Shown: piece by piece, positions 24,585-33,170 of the stretch
Position numbering within the stretch: the first letter of the stretch is position 1
How the letters are laid out: each line of letters begins with the position of its first letter
Assembly (NCBI RefSeq): GCF_016765635.1
Contig: NZ_JAESVD010000011.1
Span: forward strand, 117,366-181,365
Length of the DNA stretch: 64,000 bases
Direction of reading: 5' to 3'
Source of the DNA: Shewanella schlegeliana
GTDB lineage: Bacteria; Pseudomonadota; Gammaproteobacteria; Enterobacterales; Shewanellaceae
The notes under the pieces: generated by a model
Database searches by the model: none
Seen by the model: the letters and a program-made list of their open reading frames with translations, nothing else
Told to the model about the DNA's origin: nothing
Made by a program: the position numbers and the translations under genes

Positions 24585-25928
24585 ATGAGCTGCGATCTGA
24601 CTCTCGATAGTTTTCTTTCCACTGTTGCCGTTCGTAACCCTGATCAACCTGAGTTCTTGCAGGCTGTAAAAGAAGTATTAACCTCTATCTGGCCTTTTGT
24701 CGCAGCGCATCCTGAATATTTAGATGCGGGTATTTTAGAGCGTCTTGTTGAGCCTGAGCGCTTGATCCAGTTCCGTGTTTCTTGGGTTGATGACCAAGGT
24801 AAAGTGCAGGTAAACCGTGCATTTAGAATCCAGCACAACTCTGCTATTGGTCCTTTCAAGGGCGGTATGCGTTTCCATCCTTCAGTTAACCAGTCGGTGC
24901 TTAAGTTCTTAGCATTCGAGCAGACCTTTAAAAATGCCCTAACCACATTGCCAATGGGCGGTGGTAAAGGTGGTAGCGACTTCGATCCTAAGGGTAAGAG
25001 CGACGGTGAAGTGATGCGCTTCTGTCAGGCATTAATGTTCGAACTACACCGTCATCTAGGTGCAAATACCGATGTGCCAGCTGGCGATATCGGTGTCGGC
25101 GCCCGTGAAGTGGGCTACATGACAGGCATGATGAAGAAGCTGACTAACAGCGCTGAGTGTGTGTTTACCGGTAAAGGCTTATCTTTTGGTGGTAGCTTAA
25201 TCCGCCCGGAGGCGACAGGTTACGGTCTGCTTTACTTTGTTGAAGCCATGCTAAAAGCCAAGGGTGAAACCTTAGAAGGTAAAATCGTTTCTGTGTCGGG
25301 TTCTGGTAACGTGGCGCAATATGCGATTGAAAAAGCGATGGAGATGGGCGGTAAGGTCATTACAGCCTCTGATTCAAGCGGCGTGGTATTTGACCCAGAA
25401 GGTTTTACTCCTGAGAAACTTGCTAAGTTGATGGAAGTTAAAAACGAACGTCGTGGACGTGTTGCTGATTATGCCTATGAGAATGGGCTTGAGTACGTGA
25501 CCGGCGGAACGCCATGGCAGTTTGCTGCAGAAGTGGCGCTACCTTGTGCGACTCAAAACGAGCTAGATAGCGAGCATGCCAAAATGCTAATCGCCAATGG
25601 CGTGCAGATGGTTGCCGAGGGCGCGAATATGCCAAGCACGGCTGAAGCTATCGCGTTAATGCATGAAGCTAAAGTACTGTTTGCACCGGGCAAGGCGGCT
25701 AACGCTGGCGGTGTTGCGACATCAGGTCTAGAGATGAGTCAAAATGCGCTGCGTTTAAGCTGGAGTCGTGACGAAGTGGATATGCGTTTACGCGATATCA
25801 TGTACTCTATTCACGCGACCTGTGAGCAGTATGGACGTGAAGATAACCATATCAACTATGAGCTGGGCGCTAACGTTGCTGGCTTTGTCAAAGTCGCCGA
25901 TGCGATGAAGGCGCAAGGCGTCTACTAA
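24585..25928 (+). CDS. gdhA: NADP-type glutamate dehydrogenase
   Basis: The 447-residue enzyme forms glutamate from 2-oxoglutarate and ammonium. The length and the segments FKGGMRFHPSVN, the catalytic LPMGGGKGGSDFDPKGKS (substrate-binding and catalytic Lys) and PAGDIGVGAREVGYM all match the hexameric NADP-specific type. The Rossmann motif appears as SVSGSGNVAQYA. The start at 24585 has GGAG about seven bases upstream. It is a single-gene unit ended by a strong terminator. Confidence 0.95.
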   Translation: MSCDLTLDSFLSTVAVRNPDQPEFLQAVKEVLTSIWPFVAAHPEYLDAGILERLVEPERLIQFRVSWVDDQGKVQVNRAFRIQHNSAIGPFKGGMRFHPSVNQSVLKFLAFEQTFKNALTTLPMGGGKGGSDFDPKGKSDGEVMRFCQALMFELHRHLGANTDVPAGDIGVGAREVGYMTGMMKKLTNSAECVFTGKGLSFGGSLIRPEATGYGLLYFVEAMLKAKGETLEGKIVSVSGSGNVAQYAIEKAMEMGGKVITASDSSGVVFDPEGFTPEKLAKLMEVKNERRGRVADYAYENGLEYVTGGTPWQFAAEVALPCATQNELDSEHAKMLIANGVQMVAEGANMPSTAEAIALMHEAKVLFAPGKAANAGGVATSGLEMSQNALRLSWSRDEVDMRLRDIMYSIHATCEQYGREDNHINYELGANVAGFVKVADAMKAQGVY

Positions 25929-25943
25929 GTAATTTAATTGATG

Positions 25944-25967
25944 AAAAGGGCCGTTTGGCCCTTTTTT
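25944..25967 (+). terminator. Terminator of gdhA
   Basis: AAAAGGGCC at 25944-25952 pairs with GGCCCTTTT at 25957-25965 over a GTTT loop and continues into a T-run. Confidence 0.9.
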
Positions 25968-26204
25968 GTTTTCTGCTGCCGCTTATTTAAATCTTTAGTC
26001 TGTCTAGGTTTAAATGGCGTTATTGCAGCTATTCATGCTCTACTTTCTATAGTTATCTGCATAATATGCTGTGAAAACTTTTGTTATTTCAACTTATCGG
26101 GTGTACTTTTAGCTTATCGGATAGCAATCGAACGGTACGAAATAGCATCGGTTCTCGCTATCTTCCTTCGCTTAAATTGATACTAACTGTATAAGATTGA
26201 AATC

Positions 26205-27296
26205 ATGAAAAAATCACTACTAGCTTTAGTTTTTGCCTCGGTTTTCAGTTACAACGCGAGTGCCTGTACTGGCATCACCCTATCGACTAGCGCTAACGAT
26301 CAGATCCAGGCTCGCACCATAGAGTGGGGTCATAGTGATCTCAACAGCAAGCTTGTTATCTCGCCTCGTAATCACCAATACACTTCGACTATGCCGGATC
26401 AGCAGCAAGGCCTCACCTGGACAAGCCAATATGGCTTTGCAGGGATCTCGGTGAGTGACGATCGCTTTATTGCTGAGGGGATTAATGAGAAAGGGCTGAC
26501 TGCCGGCTTATTCTATTTCCGTAACTATGGCTCGCTGGCCAAGTACGATCCTAAACAGACTGCAAATAACATCACCGATATGGACTTTGTGCGTTGGATG
26601 TTGACCCAGTTTGAAACCGTTGCCGAGGTCGAGGCGGCATTAGATAAAATTAAGATTGTCACCGTTTATTTCGACCAGCATGGTAACCCTTCGCCAACGG
26701 CGCACTGGCGTGTGTCAGATAAACAGGGCAATAGCATAGTGATTGAAATCATGGATCACGGCAAAATCCATATCCATAAAAATACGGCTAAGGTGCTAAC
26801 TAACTCGCCGGATTACAACTGGCAGGTGACCAACCTAAATAACTATATCAATCTGCATCCGGGTATAAGCCCACCACAGAAGATTAACGGTGTTGAAGCG
26901 CAATCTTTCGGTGTCGGCTCTAATTTTGTCGGTTTACCCGGAGATATCTCGCCACCATCGCGATTCGTGCGCGCAGCGTTTTATGTTAACACGGCGCCTA
27001 CCTTAAATAGTGCCGAACAAGCCGTTTCACAGGCGTTTCATATCTTAAATAACTTTGATATTCCCATCGGCAGTGAGTTTAATGATAAGTCTCATATACC
27101 TGAGTTGCCCAGTGCTACACAGTGGACTTCGGTTATCGATCAGAGTCATGGGTTGTTGTTTTATAAGACCATGCATGACAGCACGATTAAGCGAGTCGAT
27201 CTGAAGCAGTTGGATTTCAACGCTAAGCAGGAGCATAAACAGAAGTTAGACAGTGGTAAGTTTAGCTATCAAGAGGTGACGGTTAATACTAAGTAA
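26205..27296 (+). CDS. Exported choloylglycine hydrolase/penicillin V acylase-family Ntn hydrolase
   Basis: The 363-residue protein is a linear-amide C-N hydrolase. A 20-residue signal peptide ends in ASA, so cleavage would expose Cys21 of CTGITLSTSANDQ as the N-terminal catalytic nucleophile, the arrangement of Gram-negative members of this family. A conserved Arg (QARTIEWG) and NSPDYNWQ segment follow. Family members cleave penicillin V, bile salts or acyl-homoserine lactones; the substrate here cannot be told. The gene stands alone. Confidence 0.85.
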   Translation: MKKSLLALVFASVFSYNASACTGITLSTSANDQIQARTIEWGHSDLNSKLVISPRNHQYTSTMPDQQQGLTWTSQYGFAGISVSDDRFIAEGINEKGLTAGLFYFRNYGSLAKYDPKQTANNITDMDFVRWMLTQFETVAEVEAALDKIKIVTVYFDQHGNPSPTAHWRVSDKQGNSIVIEIMDHGKIHIHKNTAKVLTNSPDYNWQVTNLNNYINLHPGISPPQKINGVEAQSFGVGSNFVGLPGDISPPSRFVRAAFYVNTAPTLNSAEQAVSQAFHILNNFDIPIGSEFNDKSHIPELPSATQWTSVIDQSHGLLFYKTMHDSTIKRVDLKQLDFNAKQEHKQKLDSGKFSYQEVTVNTK

Positions 27297-27307
27297 AGCG
27301 GATAAAT

Positions 27308-27334
27308 GATAGCTCAAGGCTCACTTGAGCTATC
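27308..27334. terminator. Inverted repeat after the Ntn hydrolase gene
   Basis: GATAGCTCAAG at 27308-27318 pairs perfectly with CTTGAGCTATC at 27324-27334 over five bases. No T-run follows, so it may be an mRNA 3'-end hairpin rather than a strict intrinsic terminator. Confidence 0.4.
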
Positions 27335-27420
27335 AAGGATGCGCACTTAGAAAGTGAGCGAGGTTTGTAGTGCAGCGCTTAAAACTCGTTGCCATTATGA
27401 GCTTTGCCGCAGAAGACTCA

Positions 27421-27855
27421 TTAAAATCCTCTGTGCTTCCAAAAAGCTGCTATCTTGTCTTCTTCCTCATTCAAGTGCACTTTAAAGGTCTTCTCAGCAA
27501 TGACTTTGCCTTTAATCTCTAGGGTCATGCGCCAGTTGCCGACTTTATTATGCTCGGGAGCCCAGATGGTGTCGCCTAGGTAAAATTTCCAGTCGTTGGA
27601 CTTTACAAACACTTCGCCTTCGAATGGTAGACGAACCTGACCACTATCATCGGGGATATCTGGATGATAGATGCAGTATTTCAGTTTTTGATTCTTAGCT
27701 TTCTTGATTTGGGCGATAAAACCAAACTCGATATCTATCTCGGCTGGTACATGCATGGTTGATTTTAATAGGCGGGGTAGGTTATTGCTCTCCTCATCCC
27801 ACTGGGTGAAGATACCGCTACGAACAATAGTGACATCGGGCTTGAGTTTAGACAC
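27421..27855 (-). CDS. Cytoplasmic DUF3859-like protein
   Basis: The 144-residue protein has no signal peptide or membrane segment. Its pattern (V-R-S-G-I-F-T-Q-W near the start, a beta-rich middle with W-R-M-T-L-E-I) resembles the DUF3859 family, of unknown function, whose members look like small beta-sandwich domains. It stands alone, convergent with the Ntn hydrolase gene. Confidence 0.6.
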   Translation of the reverse strand: MSKLKPDVTIVRSGIFTQWDEESNNLPRLLKSTMHVPAEIDIEFGFIAQIKKAKNQKLKYCIYHPDIPDDSGQVRLPFEGEVFVKSNDWKFYLGDTIWAPEHNKVGNWRMTLEIKGKVIAEKTFKVHLNEEEDKIAAFWKHRGF

Positions 27856-28127
27856 TTATTGGGCTGTAACTGATGAGTGGTGTGTATATGATACTGAAAA
27901 GGTAGGGAGTTTTCACGTTTTGCGATGCTTTTCTAAGCTGGTTCTCTAAGATGCTTTTGTAAGATAGTTTTTTTCTCAATAATCATGGCTAGGCCAAATC
28001 ACCGTGAAAACACAGTTTTTCCCCATAATATATCAATATATGTGAGTGCAGAGGTTTGAATTACTAGACATTTTTATCTAGCTAGGTAGTCTAGGAGTCC
28101 TCAAATGGACTGGGAAACTCTCATTTA

Positions 28128-28754
28128 ATGAATTTAGCGATTCTGTATTACGTTTATGATCCTATGTGTAGCTGGTGCTGGGGCTATAGACCAACTTGGT
28201 CTGCACTGCAATCTGAGTTGCAAAGGAGCTATCCTGAACTCAGTATCGAATATAAGTTAGGTGGCTTGGCCCCCGATAGTGACGAGCCCATGCCTGATGA
28301 GATGCAGCAACTTTTGCAGCAAACATGGAATAAGATCTCCGAGCAATTAGGTACTCAGTTCAACTTTGACTTTTGGCATCATTGCCAGCCCCGTCGTTCT
28401 ACCTATCCAGCCTGCCGCGCAGCACTGTTAGCAAGAGATGTGGGCCTTGAGCAAGAGATGACTCTCGCGATCCAACAAGCTTACTATTTAGAGGCCAAAA
28501 ACCCTTCCGATAACGTCACCCTAATCGAGCTTGCAGTTGGCCTGGGTCTTGATGAGGCGCTATTTTCCAAGGCGCTATTGAGTGAATCGACTAAGGCGAA
28601 ACTTGAGGAGGAGGTCTGCCGCACGCGGCATCTGCCTATCCAAGGGTTCCCCTCGTTAGTCCTGTTGGTGAATGGCGAGTTTTATCTTATTGAGCTTGAT
28701 TATCAAAACTGGCAAACCAGCTTCCAGCAGATCGCCTCTTTGCTAAGCGAATAG
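28128..28754 (+). CDS. DsbA-family (FrnE-like) cytoplasmic oxidoreductase
   Basis: The 208-residue protein begins with a beta strand and the motif DPMCSWCWGYRP, giving a CxxC redox centre at residues 14 and 17, followed by a DsbA-type helical insertion. It has no signal peptide, so it acts in the cytoplasm, like FrnE-type proteins. The cis-Pro loop is visible as Q-G-F-P-S. The next gene on the other strand ends only seven bases away. Confidence 0.75.
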   Translation: MNLAILYYVYDPMCSWCWGYRPTWSALQSELQRSYPELSIEYKLGGLAPDSDEPMPDEMQQLLQQTWNKISEQLGTQFNFDFWHHCQPRRSTYPACRAALLARDVGLEQEMTLAIQQAYYLEAKNPSDNVTLIELAVGLGLDEALFSKALLSESTKAKLEEEVCRTRHLPIQGFPSLVLLVNGEFYLIELDYQNWQTSFQQIASLLSE

Positions 28755-28761
28755 CTTCTAA

Positions 28762-29115
28762 CTATTCAATACAACTCACTTGATCATCGTTATTGATGGT
28801 GAGTTTCAGCACTTTCATATATTGGTCGTGGGTGACATAGCCACAACGGCCATTAATGTAAGCCCCCGACGATAAGCGGATGCGATAAGCATAATCGCCA
28901 TCGGCTTGCTCGGTGCTATGGTGAATACGCATGGTCTGCTTCGGACCGATATTATCAAATACCAGATTATTGCTAGGTAGGCTGACTTCGACTCGAGTGA
29001 GTAGCTGCCCAGACTGATTAATGACTTTTACGCTGGGCATAATAAACAGATAGGCGTGATAGCCAATAAATAGGCATAAAACTGAAAAAGCCAGCATGAG
29101 TAGGCAAGTTCGCAT
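28762..29115 (-). CDS. Small membrane-anchored protein of unknown function
   Basis: The 117-residue protein has one N-terminal membrane helix (about residues 4-27) and a periplasmic beta-rich domain with two Cys, one in GRCGYV and one at the C-terminus, which could form a disulfide. I recognise no family. It is convergent with the DsbA-family gene. Confidence 0.55.
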   Translation of the reverse strand: MRTCLLMLAFSVLCLFIGYHAYLFIMPSVKVINQSGQLLTRVEVSLPSNNLVFDNIGPKQTMRIHHSTEQADGDYAYRIRLSSGAYINGRCGYVTHDQYMKVLKLTINNDDQVSCIE

Positions 29116-29257
29116 TCATTCTCCTTGATTAGGAACACAGCCGATCTCTATACGGCATCAGAAACGCTAAGCTGGTATAAGTATAGAAAACACGACAGCT
29201 ATTTCACTTTATTTAGCGTCTTTATCCTGCTCGATATGACTCTCGTAATATTGCCTC

Positions 29258-29920
29258 TTAGCCGCGGGCGATAGTGAGGTCGCTAATGTAGCCGTGCTCG
29301 GTACTCTGTAGTGCTTGTTTGAGCATACCAGCGGCTTCATCGGCGCTCATAAAGCTATTCGTATTTGCCTCTTTGCCGCTGGTGGGCCAAAAGTCGGTGA
29401 CCATGCCGCCAGGGTAGACGGCAATCAGCTTCATCGGACTACTTTTTAGCTCTAAGCGTACCGATTCAATTAGGGCCTTTACCGCCCATTTAGCGGCGCA
29501 GTATGTGGACTCCTCGGCTTTAGGTACCAGTGCTGCGGTCGACATCACCATCACCATTGTTACGCTTTGATCTTTATAACGTCTGACGGCCTCGCGCAGC
29601 AAAAAAATTGCCGAGGTGACATTGTTATTGAGGAGATCTTTTATCGCCTCAGGAGACTGAGTTTCGATAGGACCAAAATAACCACTGCCGGCGCAATGGA
29701 TTATCAGCGATGGCGTCGTGGTTAGGCTATTGAATAGGGCTGCTACCGCATCGGCATCGCTAAGATCAGTAACTTGAGTCTGGCAAGGTTGGCCAACGTC
29801 TGTAGCGACTAATTGTAAACGATCGCTATTGCGACCACTGATGCAAATTGGACTTTCTTTGCCATACAGCTTGGCGAGCGCAGCACCTAATCCGCTGCTG
29901 GCACCGGTAATGAGTATCAT
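29258..29920 (-). CDS. Short-chain dehydrogenase/reductase
   Basis: The 220-residue protein has the SDR cofactor motif TGASSGLGAAL near its start, the N-N-V segment and the active-site Ser and YCAAK motif around residues 131-148. It probably uses NADP, judging by an Arg after the second strand (SGRNSDR). The substrate is unknown. It lies 55 bp downstream of the accB-like gene, in the place where accC would normally stand. Confidence 0.8.
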   Translation of the reverse strand: MILITGASSGLGAALAKLYGKESPICISGRNSDRLQLVATDVGQPCQTQVTDLSDADAVAALFNSLTTTPSLIIHCAGSGYFGPIETQSPEAIKDLLNNNVTSAIFLLREAVRRYKDQSVTMVMVMSTAALVPKAEESTYCAAKWAVKALIESVRLELKSSPMKLIAVYPGGMVTDFWPTSGKEANTNSFMSADEAAGMLKQALQSTEHGYISDLTIARG

Positions 29921-29975
29921 GGTGGTCCTTATCCTTTGCTAAACGGTTTGCTGATGCTGTCTTTATTAAGTGAGA

Positions 29976-30437
29976 TTATTCAATCTCGAGAATCGCCTGC
30001 CCAAAGTCTATCTGCTGACCATCTTCGATTAAAATCGCGCTGATCACGCCAGTTTTATCGGCTGTAATACGATTACTCATGGTCATGGCTTCGATAATAC
30101 AGACTACATCACCGGCAGTGACTCTCTGTCCCAAGGTACACAGTGGCCGCTGACTCTCTTTTTCGGTCAGGTAAATGCAGCCCACCATAGGCGAAATGAG
30201 CTGGTGCGTCTCATCATCGGCAGTTTCATCATAGTCATCACTGCTCCCCGTGTGTGGGCGAGGCGTTGCTGGGGCCACAGAGCTGGCAGGTGCTAAGAAA
30301 GTTTGCGAGTTGGTCTGCATAGGTACCGGGCTATGGCGACAGATCCGTACCGACTCTTCACCCTCTTTTATCTCTAGCTCGGCGATATCAGATTCTTGCA
30401 CTAGCTCAATAAGCTTCTTGATCTTACGAATATCCAT
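29976..30437 (-). CDS. AccB-like biotin carboxyl carrier protein paralogue lacking the biotinyl lysine
   Basis: The 153-residue protein aligns throughout with AccB: the N-terminal helix MDIRKIKKLIELVQESDIAEL, a Pro/Ala linker and the C-terminal biotinyl domain. In true BCCP the motif is EAMKM; here it reads EAMTMSNRI, with Thr119 (ACC at 30083-30081) where the biotinylated Lys must be. It therefore cannot carry biotin at that site. aroQ lies 9 bp upstream as in normal aroQ-accB-accC operons, but no accC follows. I infer a divergent paralogue with a regulatory or changed role, with a genuine accBC elsewhere. Confidence 0.75.
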   Translation of the reverse strand: MDIRKIKKLIELVQESDIAELEIKEGEESVRICRHSPVPMQTNSQTFLAPASSVAPATPRPHTGSSDDYDETADDETHQLISPMVGCIYLTEKESQRPLCTLGQRVTAGDVVCIIEAMTMSNRITADKTGVISAILIEDGQQIDFGQAILEIE

Positions 30438-30446
30438 GGATTGTAG

Positions 30447-30902
30447 TTAACCTTGTTTGTCTGCCGCATGAATGCGGGCAATCGCTGCTTGTAGTGCGAA
30501 CTGATAACCTTGGGCACCTAAGCCGCAGATCACGCCAATTGCTTTGTCTGAAAAGTAGGAGTGATGACGAAACGGCTCGCGGCTGTGCACGTTAGAAAGG
30601 TGCACCTCAATGAATGGAATAGCGACACCAAGCAGGGCATCTCTGAGTGCGACACTGGTATGGGTAAAGGCGGCAGGGTTGATAATCACCATATCGGCGT
30701 CACAGTTGTGAATGGCCTCAATAAGCAGATGCTCGGCGTTAGATTGAATGTGTTCTAACTCGACTCCAGCTGCTGCAGCGCTTTGCTTAAGATCGTCGAC
30801 GATCTGCTCCAGGGTATGGTGGCCATAATGGCCAGGCTCACGGCGTCCGAGTAGGTTTAAATTGGGCCCATTGACTAATAAGATCTTGGCTTGGCTGCTC
30901 AT
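30447..30902 (-). CDS. aroQ: Type II 3-dehydroquinate dehydratase AroQ
   Basis: AroQ catalyses the third step of the shikimate pathway. The N-terminal ILLVNGPNLNLLGRREPGHYG and the segment INPAAFTHTSVALRDAL with EVHLSNVHSREPFRHHS carry the family's Tyr, Asn and His active-site residues. The frame extends to 30923, but the ATG at 30902 has AAGGGA at good spacing and gives the usual length of about 151 residues. It is followed closely by the accB-like gene. Confidence 0.92.
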   Translation of the reverse strand: MSSQAKILLVNGPNLNLLGRREPGHYGHHTLEQIVDDLKQSAAAAGVELEHIQSNAEHLLIEAIHNCDADMVIINPAAFTHTSVALRDALLGVAIPFIEVHLSNVHSREPFRHHSYFSDKAIGVICGLGAQGYQFALQAAIARIHAADKQG

Positions 30903-31052
30903 GAGTATTCCCTTGCTATACACGTTGAATGTGCGCTGAGTGATTATGCGCTTATAGTGTTGATTTCAACAAAAAATCTGCTGCTTGTCGAACATTGTAG
31001 AGTGAATGACACAATAAGTGAGTATTTCTCAGCTGCTGCGTGAATATAAGCA

Positions 31053-31475
31053 CTAAAAGCTGGGCTTATTTTGCCTTAGGGCCTTAGTGGCTCCCTTTTG
31101 CTTCTTGGCATCGACGCGGCGGCGTTGACTGCCCTTAGTCGGCTTAGTGGCGATGCGCTTTTTCTGCACCGCGTTTACACTCGCTATCAGGGCGATAAAC
31201 TGCTCCAGTGCGGTCTGGCGGTTAAAATCTTGGCTGCGGCTCTGTTGGCACTTGATGATGATTTTGCCACTTTTTGTAATACGGTGATCGGCTTTGGCGA
31301 GTAAGCGCTGCTGGTAGTACTCAGGCAGAGAGGAGTTCTTGATATCAAAAATCAGCTGCGCCGCCGTCGACACCTTATTGAGGTGTTGCCCACCCGCGCC
31401 GCTGGAGCGGATAAATTGCCACTCTAGTTCACTGTCTTGAATCGATACTGAGTTAGATATTTTGATTGTTGCCAA
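31053..31475 (-). CDS. arfB: ArfB-type ribosome rescue peptidyl-tRNA hydrolase
   Basis: The protein has the release-factor GGQ motif in RSSGAGGQHLNKVST and a basic C-terminal tail (K/R-rich last 35 residues) that enters the empty mRNA channel of stalled ribosomes. Starting at the TTG at 31475 gives 140 residues, the typical ArfB length; the open frame reaches a GTG at 31520, which would add 15 residues not usual in the family. The start is thus uncertain, the function fairly sure. Confidence 0.82.
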   Translation of the reverse strand: MATIKISNSVSIQDSELEWQFIRSSGAGGQHLNKVSTAAQLIFDIKNSSLPEYYQQRLLAKADHRITKSGKIIIKCQQSRSQDFNRQTALEQFIALIASVNAVQKKRIATKPTKGSQRRRVDAKKQKGATKALRQNKPSF

Positions 31476-31669
31476 AAATTCACATCCACTATTGCGAGTG
31501 TGCTTTGGAATTCTGTTCACACTCGGTCTTAGATTGCCTTAGGTCAATATTAACAGACTTTTAGCGTAAATAAGGGCCGAGTCCACTTTTCCTTCACTCT
31601 GGGTTTGCTATTATCAAGCAATATTGAAGTAGCTATTGCTTCAGCGATTTTGTGTTATGGAGCCAATCT

Positions 31670-32041
31670 ATGCTGTGTAAGATCCCTGATATTGCCAAGG
31701 GCGTGATCAGTTTGTTTGCCAGTGGGCGCTTGTCGACCAAAGATTATGGTCAGATCATGCAGCCGCTAATCGAGAGTTATCGCGATACCACAGGCAAGAC
31801 CTGTATCTATGTCGAAGCCGATGTGTTGCTCGAGGGCTGGCAGCATGAATCGTTAGCGGGCAGCGGCGAAGTGCAGCTACCTAACTTTGACGCCCTAGTG
31901 CTTGTTGGGGGGCCTGATTGGTTTGGTAATGCAGTCAGATTGATGGGGCCGTTCATGCAAGGTGAGGTAGCTTGGTATCCCCTAGAGCAAAAAGCGCTAG
32001 CCGTAGAATGGATTGCAGCGCGTACCGAGCTGTGTGATTAA
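31670..32041 (+). CDS. SpoIIAA/STAS-like small protein
   Basis: The product has about 123 residues and no signal peptide. The alternating strand-helix pattern, with G-K-T-C-I-Y-V-E-A-D and V-L-V-G-G-P-D-W, is like SpoIIAA-like (DUF3478-type) proteins. The start at 31670 has GGAG seven bases upstream; an in-frame GTG at 31652 is less likely. Function is unknown. Confidence 0.6.
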   Translation: MLCKIPDIAKGVISLFASGRLSTKDYGQIMQPLIESYRDTTGKTCIYVEADVLLEGWQHESLAGSGEVQLPNFDALVLVGGPDWFGNAVRLMGPFMQGEVAWYPLEQKALAVEWIAARTELCD

Positions 32042-32114
32042 TTTTGATTAAATTTTGGTATCATTAGTCAAGATTGCTTTTTAATGTCGCGTATAAATAT
32101 AGAAGGATTTACAA

Positions 32115-32291
32115 ATGTCTTTATCTAAACTGTCAGGACTGTCGTTGGTTTGCGCACTTGTTTTCGGCCTTAGTGCGTGCGCACCTGAGGTTGGTAGCGA
32201 AGCTTGGTGTAAGCAGATGAAAGAAAAACCATCAGGCGATTGGTCGGCTAATGAAGCCGCTGATTATGCAAAGCATTGTGTATTTAAGTAA
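32115..32291 (+). CDS. DUF3012-type small lipoprotein (58 residues)
   Basis: AAGGA at 32101-32106 precedes an ATG at 32115 and 58 codons follow. The N-terminus is a lipoprotein signal with the lipobox LSAC (Cys22). The mature part of about 37 residues has the pattern EAWCKQMKEKP, then GDWSANEAADYAKHC, which I associate with DUF3012. Two further Cys may form a disulfide. Function is unknown. The inverted repeat at 32331-32371 probably ends its transcript. Confidence 0.75.
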   Translation: MSLSKLSGLSLVCALVFGLSACAPEVGSEAWCKQMKEKPSGDWSANEAADYAKHCVFK

Positions 32292-32330
32292 ATATCAATA
32301 GCTTAGTCAACTTGCATTAAAATGAGAGCG

Positions 32331-32371
32331 AGTTCACTAAGAGCTAGATAATAGCTTGTTCTTAGTGAACT
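32331..32371 (+). terminator. Hairpin after the small lipoprotein gene
   Basis: AGTTCACTAAGA at 32331-32342 pairs perfectly with TCTTAGTGAACT at 32360-32371, with an inner AGCT...AGCT pairing in the loop and TT after the stem. It is a plausible but weak terminator. Confidence 0.5.
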
Positions 32372-32446
32372 TTACGTTATGATGCGGGTCATATTGGTTA
32401 GAATCTGTTAACAGCAAGATTTTAAAACTAAATTTATAGGTGCGAC

Positions 32447-32884
32447 TTGCGTTTATTTACCCCTCAATCTCTCTATCGAATGGCAGCTCTGCTGATTGCC
32501 GTTGTTATCCTGCAATTTGCAGGTGGCAGCATCGGCGCGCATCAGTTGCATCTAGGAGATCATGAGGAGGAAAGTGCGCCGCATCCTCATGTGCAGTTTA
32601 CCGCCGAGGTTATCACCTTGAGTGAGTGTGTCGACTGTACCTGCTCACTGGATCCACAAACGAGTGTGAGTGTCGATGAGCAAGCTCATGGTCATACCGT
32701 GAGTAAAACCGAGTCTAAAAATTTCGATCTCTGCTTAGACTGTCCTTGTCATGGCGGTCATGCGACGACTATGTCATTTGTTGCCATGGTGCCATCAGTG
32801 CCCGTGAGTGACGCACTCAACAGCATAGATGCCCTGTATCTACCACCAGAACAACTTCCTGATTATCGCCCTCCAATCGTTTAA
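32447..32884 (+). CDS. Cys/His-rich exported protein of the metal-efflux locus
   Basis: The 145-residue protein starts at a TTG with AGG a few bases upstream. A hydrophobic N-terminus (about residues 13-31) is a signal peptide or anchor. The rest has clusters of possible metal ligands: GAHQLHLGDHEEE, then HPH, then C-V-D-C-T-C, and near the C-terminus C-L-D-C-P-C-H-G-G-H. I know no named family with certainty. Its place ahead of czcCBA suggests a periplasmic metal-binding or sensing role; that is inference. Confidence 0.6.
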   Translation: MRLFTPQSLYRMAALLIAVVILQFAGGSIGAHQLHLGDHEEESAPHPHVQFTAEVITLSECVDCTCSLDPQTSVSVDEQAHGHTVSKTESKNFDLCLDCPCHGGHATTMSFVAMVPSVPVSDALNSIDALYLPPEQLPDYRPPIV

Positions 32885-33170
32885 TCCTATCGGGGTTGAA
32901 GTTCGGTTTGGTGGTTGACCACCTATGGCCTTTATGGGCCAACGCCTGATTTCCTCTTCGCTAAATCTTTATCAAAATACTGTGTGATTTTTGCTGTTCC
33001 TGGCTGACTGAATATTATTCATGTTTGCTTGCGAAGCAGTGAACTTCATACCGACCTAATATCGATTTACACCCGAGCAATAGTCATTCAGCCCCCCATA
33101 GAGTCGATAGTCATATCTGGATTCAGGGATCGCTGTATCAATTAATATTGCCGGGTTGATAGGATCCGCG

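Noticed and set aside
24416..24622. A 68-codon minus-strand frame overlapping the gdhA start
   Set aside because: It lies antisense to the gdhA 5' end and has no features of a real gene.
25938..26180. An 80-codon frame after gdhA
   Set aside because: It starts inside the gdhA terminator, has no ribosome site and shows no family resemblance.
32909..32924. GGTGGTTGACCACC palindrome before czcC
   Set aside because: It could be an operator, but nothing ties it to a known metal regulator and no second copy is seen in the window.
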